Positions 52,060 through 64,000 of a stretch of DNA of 64,000 nucleotides are shown here, piece after piece; the first letter of the stretch is position 1; the number at the start of each line of letters is the position of its first letter. A program made the translations under genes and the position numbers. The DNA lies in NCBI RefSeq assembly GCF_018324685.1, contig NZ_AP023354.1:5456001-5520000 (forward strand), given 5' to 3'. The notes below the pieces were generated by a model that was not told the DNA's origin, did not search any database, and saw only the letters and a list, made by a program, of their open reading frames with translations. Source of the DNA: Actinocatenispora sera (lineage in GTDB: Bacteria; Actinomycetota; Actinomycetes; Mycobacteriales; Micromonosporaceae).

Positions 52060-53595
52060 CTACTTCTTGCCGAACTTGGACAGGTCGATCTTGGGCATCT
52101 GGAAGCCCGGCGGCAGGCCGTTGTCCTTGCCGTCGCCCGACCCGCCGGCGCCGGCACCGGGCAGGCCGCCGAGCCCGGGCGGCAGCGCCGGCATGCCACC
52201 CGACCGCGGCTGCCGGTTCTGCTGCTTGCCCTTCTTGCCCTTGCGCTTGTTCTTCGGCGACTTCGTCGCCTTGCGCCGGCCGGGCAGCCCCATCATGCCG
52301 CCCATCTGCTTCATCATCTTCTGTGCCTCGGTGAACCGCTCCAGCAGCTGGTTCACGTCGGTGACGGTGGTGCCGGAGCCGGTCGCGATGCGCACCCGGC
52401 GGGACCCGTTGATGATCTTCGGGGTACCGCGCTCGGCCGGGGTCATCGACCGGATGATCGCGGTGACCCGGTCGAGGTGCTTGTCGTCGATGTCGGCGAT
52501 CTGGTCCTTGAGCTGACCGGCGCCGGGCATCATCGACAGCAGGTTGCCGATCGGACCCATCCGGCGGATGGCGATCAGCTGCTCCAGGAAGTCGTCCAGG
52601 GTGAACTGCTCGCCGCCCACCAGCTTCGCGGTCATCCGCTCCTGCTGGTCGGCCTCGAAGACCTTCTCCGCCTGCTCGATGAGGGTGAGCACGTCACCCA
52701 TGCCGAGGATGCGGGAGGCCATCCGCTCCGGGTAGAAGACGTCGAAGTCTTCCAGCTTCTCCCCGGTGGAGGCGAACATGATCGGCTGGCCGGTGACCTG
52801 CCGGACCGACAGCGCCGCACCACCGCGGGCGTCACCATCCAACTTGGACAGTACGACGCCGGTGATGCCGACGCCGTCGCGGAACGCCTCGGCGGTGGCC
52901 ACCGCGTCCTGACCGATCATCGCGTCGATGACGAACAGGACCTCGTCGGGGCTCGTCACGTCGCGGATCGAGGCGGCCTGCGCCATCATCTCCGCGTCCA
53001 CGCCGAGCCGGCCGGCGGTGTCGATGACGACCACGTCGCGCTGCACCCGCTTGGCGTGGTCGATCGAGTCGGCCGCCACCTGGATCGGGTCGCCGACGCC
53101 GTTGCCGGGCTGCGGTGCGTACACCTCGACGCCGGCGCGCTCGCCGACGATCTGCAGCTGGTTGACCGCGTTCGGCCGCTGCAGGTCGGCCGCCACCAGC
53201 AGCGGGGTGTGCCCCTGCTCGCGCAGCCACCGGCCGAGCTTGCCGGCGAGCGTGGTCTTACCGGCGCCCTGCAGGCCGGCGAGCATGATCACCGTCGGCG
53301 GCTGCTTGGCGAAGCTGAGCCGGCGCTCCTCGCCGCCGAGGACGCCGACCAGCTCCTCGTGCACGATCTTGATGACCTGCTGGGCCGGGTTGAGCGCCTG
53401 GGACACCTCGGCGCCGCGGGCCCGCTCCTTGACCCGGGCGATGAACTCCTTGACGACCGGCAGCGCGACGTCGGCCTCCAGCAGCGCCAGCCGGATCTCG
53501 CGTGCGGTGGCGTCGATGTCGGCCTCGGACAGCCGACCCTTGCCGCGCAGCTGGGTGAAGATGCCGGAGAGTCGCTCGGTCAGCGAATCGAACAC
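52060..53595 (-). CDS. ffh: Signal recognition particle GTPase Ffh (SRP54)
   Basis: 511 residues. N domain (MFDSLTERLSGIFTQLRGKG in part), G1 GLQGAGKTTLAGKLGRWL (about 105-122), DTAGRLGVDAEMM, SKLDGDARGGAALS, then the Met-rich M domain with FLEQLIAIRRMGPIGNLLSMMPG. A basic Gly/Met-rich tail ends the protein. It targets ribosome-nascent chains to FtsY at the membrane; ftsY is 8 kb away on the same strand. Confidence 0.97.
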   Translation of the reverse strand: MFDSLTERLSGIFTQLRGKGRLSEADIDATAREIRLALLEADVALPVVKEFIARVKERARGAEVSQALNPAQQVIKIVHEELVGVLGGEERRLSFAKQPPTVIMLAGLQGAGKTTLAGKLGRWLREQGHTPLLVAADLQRPNAVNQLQIVGERAGVEVYAPQPGNGVGDPIQVAADSIDHAKRVQRDVVVIDTAGRLGVDAEMMAQAASIRDVTSPDEVLFVIDAMIGQDAVATAEAFRDGVGITGVVLSKLDGDARGGAALSVRQVTGQPIMFASTGEKLEDFDVFYPERMASRILGMGDVLTLIEQAEKVFEADQQERMTAKLVGGEQFTLDDFLEQLIAIRRMGPIGNLLSMMPGAGQLKDQIADIDDKHLDRVTAIIRSMTPAERGTPKIINGSRRVRIATGSGTTVTDVNQLLERFTEAQKMMKQMGGMMGLPGRRKATKSPKNKRKGKKGKQQNRQPRSGGMPALPPGLGGLPGAGAGGSGDGKDNGLPPGFQMPKIDLSKFGKK

Positions 53596-53757
53596 GTCGA
53601 AGGTCCTCTAACTGTGGTCGGCGGGCAGGTCCACCGGCAGGCGGGCCGCAAGCATCGGTCTTCGAGCGTACCGGGCGGACCGGGCGAGCTGCTGGCGTGT
53701 GGTCGGCGCACCGGACCACGAACCACAATCGGTGCATTACGCCCGCCACCGCGGCGG

Positions 53758-58054
<4,297 letters not shown>

Positions 58055-58136
58055 ATCCCCGGCGCGGCCGCCGGCCCTCCCGGGATCGGCGGTCCTCGTC
58101 CCGCCGGCTGGCCGAGGTCGGCCCCGGCCGTACCGG

Positions 58137-60464
58137 TCAGCGCGGAGGTCGCCGATCGTGCCCGTGCCGGCGAAGGATGCGTTCCAGCTCGCTGCCGAAC
58201 GGGTCGTCGCTGGTCAGGTACGTCCAGGTCGCCGCCGGCCGGTTCAGCCCGGCGGCCGCCGGCGTCCAGTCGCCGCCGGTGATGTCGGCGTCGGCGAACA
58301 TCGCCACGCCGCGCTCGACGATGCGCTCCCGCAGCGTCCCGAACGCCCGTACCGCGAGGCGGTGGAACTCGTCCAGCGGCACCTCGCGGCCCAGCGCACG
58401 CAGGTGGATGCCCTCCCGTACCTCGCCCAGGTAGCCCAGGTGCGCCGCCCAGCAGTCGTCGGCGTGCTGCAACACGATCAGCCGGCTGATCCGCGCCACC
58501 GCCGGCTCGCCCAGCAGCTCCCGCAGCTGGGCGTACCTCTCCGGCCGGGCCTCGCGCAGCAGCTCGGCGGCCGCGTCGGTCGTCAGCCACCGGTCCCGGT
58601 CGGCGGCCAGCTCCTGCCGCTGCAGCTCGATCACCTGGTGGTACTTCCAGGTCTCCCGGTGCACGGCGTAGTTGACGCCCTCGGCGACGCGCTGCGCGTG
58701 GTCGACGACCCGGCGGATGCCCGCCTCGAAGATCAGGCCGCTGGGGTCCGAGCGCGGATCCGCCGGCACCACATCGGGCGCGTTCTCGACGACCAGGTCG
58801 TCCTCCAGGCTCACGAAGAACACCGACTCGCCGGGGTCGCCCTGCCGGCCGGCCCGGCCCCGCAGCTGGTCGTCGACGCGACCGCTCTCGTGCCGCCCAC
58901 ACCCCAGTACGAGCAGGCCGCCCAGCTCGGCGACCCGCGCGGCGGCGTCTCCCGCATCGCTGCCGCCCAGCCGGATGTCGGTACCGCGGCCCGCCATCTG
59001 CGTCGACACGGTCACCGCACCCGGCGCCCCGGCCTCGCCGACGATGGCGGCCTCGGCCCGGTCGTTGCGGGCGTTGAGGACGGCGCTGTCGATGCCGCGG
59101 TCGCGCAGCGCCGCGGCGATGCGTTCCGACTCGGCCACGTCCTGGGTACCCAGCAGGACCGGCCGGCCGAGCGCGTGCGCGTCGCCGACCGCCTCGATCA
59201 GCGCCGCCTCCTTGTCGCGCCGGGTCACGTACACCCGGTCGGGCAGGTCGTCGCGCACGCACGGCCGGTGCGGATCGATCACCGCCACCTCCAGGCCGTA
59301 GAACGTGCGCAGGTTCTCCCCGACGCCCACGGCGGTGGCGGTCATCCCGGCGCGTACCTGGTAGAGCCGGACGAACGCCTGCACCGTCAGGGTGTTGAGG
59401 ACCTCGCCCGACTCCGTTCCCGCGAGTCCCTCCTTGACCTCGACCGCCGCGTGCAGCCCGTCCGGCCACCGGCGCCGCCGCGCCACCCGGCCCCGGAACT
59501 CGTCGACCAGCTCGACCCGCCCGTCCCGCACGAGGTACTCGACGTCGCGGCGCAGCAGCACCGCGGCCGACAGCGCCAGGTTCACCGCGGTCAGCAGCTC
59601 GACCCGGTCGGCCGCGTACAGGTCGGCGTCGAGCTCGCGTTCGACGCGCCGCAGCCCGCCGTCGGTCAGGTGCACGGTGCGGTGATCGGTGGCGAGCGTG
59701 TAGTCACGACCGTCGACGAGGCCCGCCACCGCCCGGGTGGCGGCCCGCAGGCCGGGGTTGCCCGCCGGCGCTCCCCCCGCCAGCACCATCGGGATCCGCG
59801 CCTCGTCGACCAGGATCGAGTCCGCCTCGTCGACGAGCACCGCGGCCAGTTCCCGCTGCACCCGGTCCGCCGGGTCGGTCACCAGCTGGTCGCGGAGGAA
59901 GTCGAAGCCCACCTCGCTGATCGAGCCGTAGGTCACCGCGCAGCCGTACGCGTCCCGGCGCTGCACCGGCTCGCTGGACTCGGCGACCCAGCCGGCGCGC
60001 AACCCCAGGAGCTCGTACGCCGGGGCCATCCACTCGGCGTCGCGCCGGGCCAGGTAGTCGTTGACGGTCAGCACGTGGACGGGCAGGCCACGCGCGGCGA
60101 GCCCGAGCACCGCCGGGACCGCGGCGAGCGTCTTGCCCTCGCCGGTGGCGAGCTGGGCGACCTGGCCGGACATCATGGCCGCGGCGGCGAGGATCTGGCT
60201 GTCGTACAGCCGCTGGCCGAGCGCGCGCACCGCCGCCTCCCGGGCCAGTGCGGACGCCTCCACCACCGCCGCCGCGTCGACCCGCTCGATCCCGGCGTCG
60301 CGGAACCGCACCGCGGCCGCGCGCAGCGCGGCGTCGGTCATTTCGGTCAGGGCCGCGCCGCGCTGCTCGATCTCCGGCAGCAGCCGCCGCACCCAACCCA
60401 GGTCGACCGTCGCACCGGGCCGTTCCAGGAACCTGCGGGCCCGGGACCGCACGGCATCGAACAC
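58137..60464 (-). CDS. secA2: Accessory Sec translocase ATPase SecA2
   Basis: 775 residues. Walker A QLATGEGKTLAAVPAVL (about 104-120), preprotein cross-linking region, VDEADSILVDEARIPM (DEAD-type Walker B), the second motor domain with VTVSTQMAGRGTDIRLGG and QLRGRAGRQGDPGES, and a truncated C-terminus without the zinc-binding Cys motif. Those features and its length separate it from housekeeping SecA (~900+). Actinobacterial SecA2 exports a subset of proteins. ATG at 60464, 19 bases after the APH-like stop. Confidence 0.92.
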   Translation of the reverse strand: MFDAVRSRARRFLERPGATVDLGWVRRLLPEIEQRGAALTEMTDAALRAAAVRFRDAGIERVDAAAVVEASALAREAAVRALGQRLYDSQILAAAAMMSGQVAQLATGEGKTLAAVPAVLGLAARGLPVHVLTVNDYLARRDAEWMAPAYELLGLRAGWVAESSEPVQRRDAYGCAVTYGSISEVGFDFLRDQLVTDPADRVQRELAAVLVDEADSILVDEARIPMVLAGGAPAGNPGLRAATRAVAGLVDGRDYTLATDHRTVHLTDGGLRRVERELDADLYAADRVELLTAVNLALSAAVLLRRDVEYLVRDGRVELVDEFRGRVARRRRWPDGLHAAVEVKEGLAGTESGEVLNTLTVQAFVRLYQVRAGMTATAVGVGENLRTFYGLEVAVIDPHRPCVRDDLPDRVYVTRRDKEAALIEAVGDAHALGRPVLLGTQDVAESERIAAALRDRGIDSAVLNARNDRAEAAIVGEAGAPGAVTVSTQMAGRGTDIRLGGSDAGDAAARVAELGGLLVLGCGRHESGRVDDQLRGRAGRQGDPGESVFFVSLEDDLVVENAPDVVPADPRSDPSGLIFEAGIRRVVDHAQRVAEGVNYAVHRETWKYHQVIELQRQELAADRDRWLTTDAAAELLREARPERYAQLRELLGEPAVARISRLIVLQHADDCWAAHLGYLGEVREGIHLRALGREVPLDEFHRLAVRAFGTLRERIVERGVAMFADADITGGDWTPAAAGLNRPAATWTYLTSDDPFGSELERILRRHGHDRRPPR

Positions 60465-60483
60465 ACCGATGACAGCTCACCAC

Positions 60484-61275
60484 CTAGCGCATCGCGTACT
60501 CCAGGAGCTGGCGTTCGTGGTCGATCAGCCGCAGGTCGCGCATCGGCCGGCGCAGGTGACCCTTGTGCACGATCCGGACGAAGGCCGGCTCGCCGGCCGC
60601 CGCCATCCGCCGGATGCCCTCCACGTGGTCGACGATGCGCTTGCGGATCACCCGGACCAGGCGGTGCCGGTCGCGCTCGGTCAGCCCGTACGCGTCGGCG
60701 AACATCCGCAGCCGGCGCGGCCGGTTCGGCCGCTTCCACCCCAGCTGGTAGGAGTCACGGTCGCTGAACAGCGGCACCCAGGTCCACGCCGCGTACGCCA
60801 CGTCGTAGATGCGGGAGCCGGGGCTGGACAGGTCGAAGTCGATCAGCGCCAGGGTGCCGTCGGGCCGCCACACCACGTTGTGCGGTGCGGCGTCGTGATG
60901 GCAGATCACCTCGGTGTCCGGCGGCGGCGGGCCGAACGAGCGCCACACCGCGTTCGCCGGCGGCCGGAAGCCACGCTGCGCGTCGTGGAACATCCGCAGC
61001 ATCTGGGCCACCGTCACCAACGCCTCGTCGGTGGCCCAGTGCTCGGCGATCGGGTACTCCCCGCACTCGCCGTCCAGGTACGACAGGACTTCCCGGCCCT
61101 GCTCGTCGATGCCCAGCGCCCGCGGCGCGCCGGTGAACCCTACCGCCTCCAGGTGGCGCAGCAGGGCGTGCACGGCCGGCGTCCAGGGACCGGCATTGCG
61201 ACGGACGGTGTCACCGACACGAACCACCGTGCTGGTGTTTCCACCGTGCAGCTGGACCTCACGTTGCGTCACCAA
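60484..61275 (-). CDS. Aminoglycoside-phosphotransferase-family kinase-like protein
   Basis: 263 residues. Catalytic loop ICHHDAAPHNVVW (HxDxxxxN: His126, Asp128, Asn133) followed by metal-binding LIDFDLSSPG. The N-lobe is short (RVGDTVRRNAGPWTPAVHALLRHLE, in part), as in homoserine/choline-kinase and APH-type proteins. Substrate is not known; the context, wedged between ftsY (16-base gap) and secA2 (19-base gap), is more like a housekeeping partner than a resistance gene. Confidence 0.88.
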   Translation of the reverse strand: MVTQREVQLHGGNTSTVVRVGDTVRRNAGPWTPAVHALLRHLEAVGFTGAPRALGIDEQGREVLSYLDGECGEYPIAEHWATDEALVTVAQMLRMFHDAQRGFRPPANAVWRSFGPPPPDTEVICHHDAAPHNVVWRPDGTLALIDFDLSSPGSRIYDVAYAAWTWVPLFSDRDSYQLGWKRPNRPRRLRMFADAYGLTERDRHRLVRVIRKRIVDHVEGIRRMAAAGEPAFVRIVHKGHLRRPMRDLRLIDHERQLLEYAMR

Positions 61276-61291
61276 CCACCTCGGGTCGACG

Positions 61292-62521
61292 TCAACTCGT
61301 CCCGGCCGGCTCGCCGAGCAACGCGTCGACGAACTGCCGCGGATCGAACGGCGCCATGTCGTCCGGGCCCTCGCCCAGACCGACCAGCTTGACCGGGATG
61401 CCCAGCTTACGCTGGACGGAGATCACGATGCCCCCCTTGGCGGTGCCGTCGAGTTTCGTCAGCACCACCCCGGACACGTTGACCACCTGGGTGAACACCT
61501 CCGCCTGGGCGAGCCCGTTCTGGCCGGTGGTGGCGTCCAGCACCAGCAGCGCCTCGTCGACCGGGCCGTGCCGTTCGACCACGCGCTTCACCTTGCCCAG
61601 CTCGTCCATCAGGCCGACCTTGTTCTGCAGCCGACCGGCGGTGTCGATCAGGACCGTGTCGACCTTGGTCTCGATACCCCGCTGGACCGAGTCGTACGCC
61701 ACCGAGGCCGGGTCGCGCCCCTCCGGCGCCCGGACCGTCTCCGCACCGACCCGCTCGCCCCAGGTGGCGAGCTGGTCCACCGCGGCGGCCCGGAACGTGT
61801 CGGCCGCGCCGAGCAGCACGCTGCGCCCGTCGGCGACCAGCACCCGGGCGATCTTGCCGCAGGTGGTGGTCTTGCCGGAGCCGTTGACGCCGACCACCAG
61901 CATCACCGCCGGACGGTCATCGTGCGGCGCGGTGTGCAGCGACCGGTCCAGGGTGGGGTCCAGCGCGGTGACCAGCTCCTCGGCAAGCAGCGAGCGCAGT
62001 TCACCGGCGGACCGGGTGCCCAGCACCTTGGTCCGCTCCCGCAGCCGCTCCACGATCTGCGTGGTCGCCTCCACCCCCACATCCGCGGTGAGCAGGGAGT
62101 CCTCGATCTCCTCCCAGGTGTCGGCGTCCAGTTTGTCCGAGGAGAGCAAGGCCAGCAGGCCGCGACCGAGCAGGTTCTGCGACTTGGCCAGCCGGCCGCG
62201 CAGCCGGGCCAGCCGGCCGGCGGTCGGTTCCGGCGTCTCGATCGCCGGCGGCGCCACCGCCTCCTCGGCGCTCGGCTCCTCGACCGTCGGCGCCGCGGTG
62301 TCCTCGGCCGGCCCCGCCGAAGGGGGCGCCTGCGGTTGGGCCGCGCCTCGTTCGGCGCTCGGCGCGGTGGCGGTGGTGGTACCGCCGGCGGGTCGGTCGG
62401 CCTGCTCGGCCGGCTCGGCATTCTCCCGCCGGGTGCGCCTGTTGTGCGGTAGGACCAGGCCGAACACACCGATCAGCGCCAGGATCACCACGACGCCGAC
62501 GGCGATGAGCACGTACTCCAT
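61292..62521 (-). CDS. ftsY: SRP receptor FtsY
   Basis: 409 residues. N-terminal membrane helix (YVLIAVGVVVILALIGVFGLVL), acidic Pro/Ala/Glu-rich linker to about 110, N domain, then GTPase motifs GVNGSGKTTTCGKIARVL, DTAGRLQNKVGLM and TKLDGTAKGGIVIS, ending GLGEGPDDMAPFDPRQFVDALL. ATG at 62521 has AGGA seven bases upstream; an in-frame TTG two codons earlier is less likely. Docks Ffh-ribosome complexes at the membrane. The gene heads ftsY-APH-like-secA2. Confidence 0.96.
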   Translation of the reverse strand: MEYVLIAVGVVVILALIGVFGLVLPHNRRTRRENAEPAEQADRPAGGTTTATAPSAERGAAQPQAPPSAGPAEDTAAPTVEEPSAEEAVAPPAIETPEPTAGRLARLRGRLAKSQNLLGRGLLALLSSDKLDADTWEEIEDSLLTADVGVEATTQIVERLRERTKVLGTRSAGELRSLLAEELVTALDPTLDRSLHTAPHDDRPAVMLVVGVNGSGKTTTCGKIARVLVADGRSVLLGAADTFRAAAVDQLATWGERVGAETVRAPEGRDPASVAYDSVQRGIETKVDTVLIDTAGRLQNKVGLMDELGKVKRVVERHGPVDEALLVLDATTGQNGLAQAEVFTQVVNVSGVVLTKLDGTAKGGIVISVQRKLGIPVKLVGLGEGPDDMAPFDPRQFVDALLGEPAGTS

Positions 62522-62644
62522 GCCCAAATCCTGTCAGACGCGCGCCGCGGCTCGTCGGGATGGCCCGAAACCGGCGACGGTCGACACGCTCCGCAACCCT
62601 TTCGGGCGCCGGGTAAATGCCCCGTTGCCCGGCGAACCGGCAGG

Positions 62645-62650
62645 TAGCAT
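62645..62650 (+). promoter_or_regulatory. Possible -10 for the alpha-hydroxy-acid dehydrogenase
   Basis: TAGCAT in the 157-base divergent gap between ftsY and the FMN dehydrogenase, 29 bases before the start codon; no strong -35 at the right spacing. Confidence 0.35.
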
Positions 62651-62678
62651 CGCCGCGCGGTGCGACGAGGGGAGCACG

Positions 62679-63722
62679 ATGCTGCGGGTCCTGGCCGAGC
62701 AGGCGGAGAAGGCGGCGGCGCGGCTGCCGCGCGAGGTGTACGACTACTACGCCACCGGCTCCGGTGACGAGATCGCGCTGGACGAGGCCGCCGCCGCGTG
62801 GCGCCGGTACCGGTTCCGGCCACGGATCGGCCTGGACACGACCACCATCGACACCGCGGTCCGGCTGTTCGGCAGCGACCTGGCACTGCCGGCACTCGCC
62901 GCGCCGACCGCGTTCCACCGGCTCGCGCACCCGGACGGCGAGGTCGCCACGATTCGCGGCGTGCACGGGGCCGGTTCGCTGCTGGTGCTCTCGTCGCGCT
63001 GCTCACGCCGGATCGAGGACGTCGCCGCGGCCGCGAACGGTCCGTGGTGGTTCCAGGTGTACCTGCTCGCCGAGACGTCGATCGGCCGCCGGGTCGCCCG
63101 GCGGGCGGTGGATGCCGGCGCCGGGGCGCTCGTGCTGACCATGGACACGCCGTACACGGCGGTCAAGAAACGACTCGCCGGCGTGCCGGTCGACGACGAC
63201 CAGTACCTGGTCAACTTCGCCGAGCACGTGCCCGCCGGCATCGACCCGTTCCAGGCGACCACCCAGGACCCGGCCTGCACGCTGGACGCGCTGCACGAGC
63301 TGACCGGCTACGGCGTACCGGTGCTCGCCAAGGGCGTGCTGCGCGGTGACGACGCGCTGGCCTGCCTGGATGCCGGCGCCGCCGGCATCGTGGTCTCCAA
63401 CCACGGCGGCCGGCAGCTCGACCGGGCGGTGGCCACCGCCGACGCCCTCGGCGAGGTGGTCGAGGCGGTCGCCGGTCGGGTCCCGGTCCTGGTCGACGGC
63501 GGGATCCGGTCCGGCCTGGACGTGCTGACCGCACTCGGGCTCGGCGCGGACGCGGTACTGCTCGGCCGGCCGATCCTGTGGGCCCTCGCTGCCGACGGCG
63601 CGGCCGGCGTCACCGCCGCGCTGGACGCGCTGCGCGACGACCTGGCCGAGGGGCTCGCGCTCGCCGGCGCCACCTCCCCGGCCGGCCTGCCGCCGGGTCT
63701 GGTGACGCGGACCACAGCCTAG
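62679..63722 (+). CDS. FMN-dependent alpha-hydroxy-acid dehydrogenase/oxidase
   Basis: 347 residues. TIM-barrel flavoprotein of the lactate/glycolate oxidase family. Substrate Tyr region REVYDYYATGSGDE near the N-terminus, AAPTAFHRLAHPDGE, WFQVYLLAET, and the catalytic His-Arg loop VSNHGGRQLDRAVATADAL followed by FMN phosphate-binding VDGGIRSGLDVLTALGLGADAVLLGRP (in parts). Oxidises a 2-hydroxy acid such as lactate; the exact acid is unclear. ATG at 62679 with GGGGAG upstream. Divergent from ftsY. Confidence 0.92.
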   Translation: MLRVLAEQAEKAAARLPREVYDYYATGSGDEIALDEAAAAWRRYRFRPRIGLDTTTIDTAVRLFGSDLALPALAAPTAFHRLAHPDGEVATIRGVHGAGSLLVLSSRCSRRIEDVAAAANGPWWFQVYLLAETSIGRRVARRAVDAGAGALVLTMDTPYTAVKKRLAGVPVDDDQYLVNFAEHVPAGIDPFQATTQDPACTLDALHELTGYGVPVLAKGVLRGDDALACLDAGAAGIVVSNHGGRQLDRAVATADALGEVVEAVAGRVPVLVDGGIRSGLDVLTALGLGADAVLLGRPILWALAADGAAGVTAALDALRDDLAEGLALAGATSPAGLPPGLVTRTTA

Positions 63723-63740
63723 GGTCGGCGCCCTGCGCGA

Positions 63741-64000
63741 TCAGTACGAGCGCGGCGCCCGCCGGCCGAAGTCGCGCTCCCGCCCGAACTCCCGACCACG
63801 GACCGCGTCCCGATCCCGGACGGCGTCCCGGCTCCGGCCGAACTCCCGGCCCCGGACGGCGTCCCGATCCCGGACGGCGTCCCGATCACGGCCGAACTCC
63901 CGGCCGGAGCCGCGGTCGCCGCGGCCGTGGCGGGGGCCGCGCTGGCCGGGGATGCGGTCGTCGCGGCGGGGCCTGCCCCGGCGCGCCGGCTCCTCCCGGA
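63741..64000 (-). CDS. C-terminal fragment of an Arg/Asp/Gly-repeat protein
   Basis: The minus strand stays open from the right edge to a TGA at 63741-63743. The frame gives repeats of GREFGRD and RDRDAV with a RAPRSY end: strongly charged, low complexity, RGG-like, probably disordered and possibly nucleic-acid-binding. The N-terminus is outside the window. High GC3 in this frame supports coding. Identity cannot be determined from the tail. Confidence 0.6.
   Translation of the reverse strand, partial: REEPARRGRPRRDDRIPGQRGPRHGRGDRGSGREFGRDRDAVRDRDAVRGREFGRSRDAVRDRDAVRGREFGRERDFGRRAPRSY
63800..63900. repeat. Repeats in the terminal gene fragment
   Basis: GGACGGCGTCCCGATC and CCGAACTCCCGGCC-type units alternate between about 63800 and 63900, encoding the RDAV and REFG repeats of the fragment. 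Copies are imperfect; boundaries approximate. Confidence 0.65.

Noticed and set aside
58158-60767. 869-residue plus-strand open frame
   Set aside because: Antisense to secA2; Arg/His/Gln-rich, no domain.

Overview
The window is chromosomal DNA from a very high-GC actinobacterium. Gene content and order point to the Micromonosporaceae: a DUF2631 / DivIVA-like / rlmN / cdsA / frr / pyrH / tsf / rpsB run, then xerC, dprA, yifB, yraN, DUF2469, rnhB, lepB, rplS, trmD, rimM, khpA, rpsP, and ffh, glnD, glnB, amtB, secA2, ftsY. Family level is an inference from gene order; no 16S gene is present. No tRNA, rRNA, CRISPR array, transposase or prophage gene was recognised.

Layout. 1-7.7 kb: end of a DUF2631 membrane protein, then the minus-strand translation/lipid run rpsB-tsf-pyrH-frr-cdsA-rlmN-divIVA-like, with strong terminators around tsf. 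8-16 kb: a block that separates rpsB from xerC, holding a membrane protein, a leaderless divergent MFS/CGNR pair, two PLP aminotransferases and an M23 peptidase. 16-21 kb: xerC and the yraN-yifB-dprA operon. 21-26.3 kb: DUF2469-rnhB, lepB, rplS-trmD-rimM-khpA-rpsP. 26.5-52 kb: an accessory stretch between rpsP and ffh. 52-62.5 kb: ffh, the amtB-glnB-glnD nitrogen operon with a GlnR-type operator, and ftsY-APH-like-secA2. 62.7-64 kb: an FMN alpha-hydroxy-acid dehydrogenase and the 3' end of an Arg/Asp/Gly-repeat protein.

The most coherent accessory system lies at 28.2-38.3 kb. A complete peptide-type ABC importer (lipoprotein, two permeases, two ATPases) is combined with an M19 dipeptidase, an M24 'pita-bread' protein whose metal ligands look degenerate, an alpha/beta hydrolase of the proline-iminopeptidase type, and a double-domain Lrp/AsnC regulator. 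It reads as an import-and-hydrolyse pathway for a small peptide or N-acyl amino-acid substrate. Further on are a Scr1/DUF397 regulatory set, a MarR gene with its own operator, a sulfatase + MHS transporter + IclR set with three operator half-sites, a P-loop kinase, a YdeP-type molybdopterin oxidoreductase and a metal-dependent amidohydrolase.

The window is unusually rich in short tandem repeats (6, 8, 9, 15, 18, 20, 27 and about 32 bp units). Some are inside genes as disordered extensions (dprA, the MFS loop, the 8.0 kb membrane protein) and some are intergenic (upstream of xerC, after the class V aminotransferase, upstream of yraN, upstream of a DUF402 gene). Leaderless promoters and 1- or 4-base stop/start overlaps (TGATG, ATGA, GTGA) are common and were used to choose starts.
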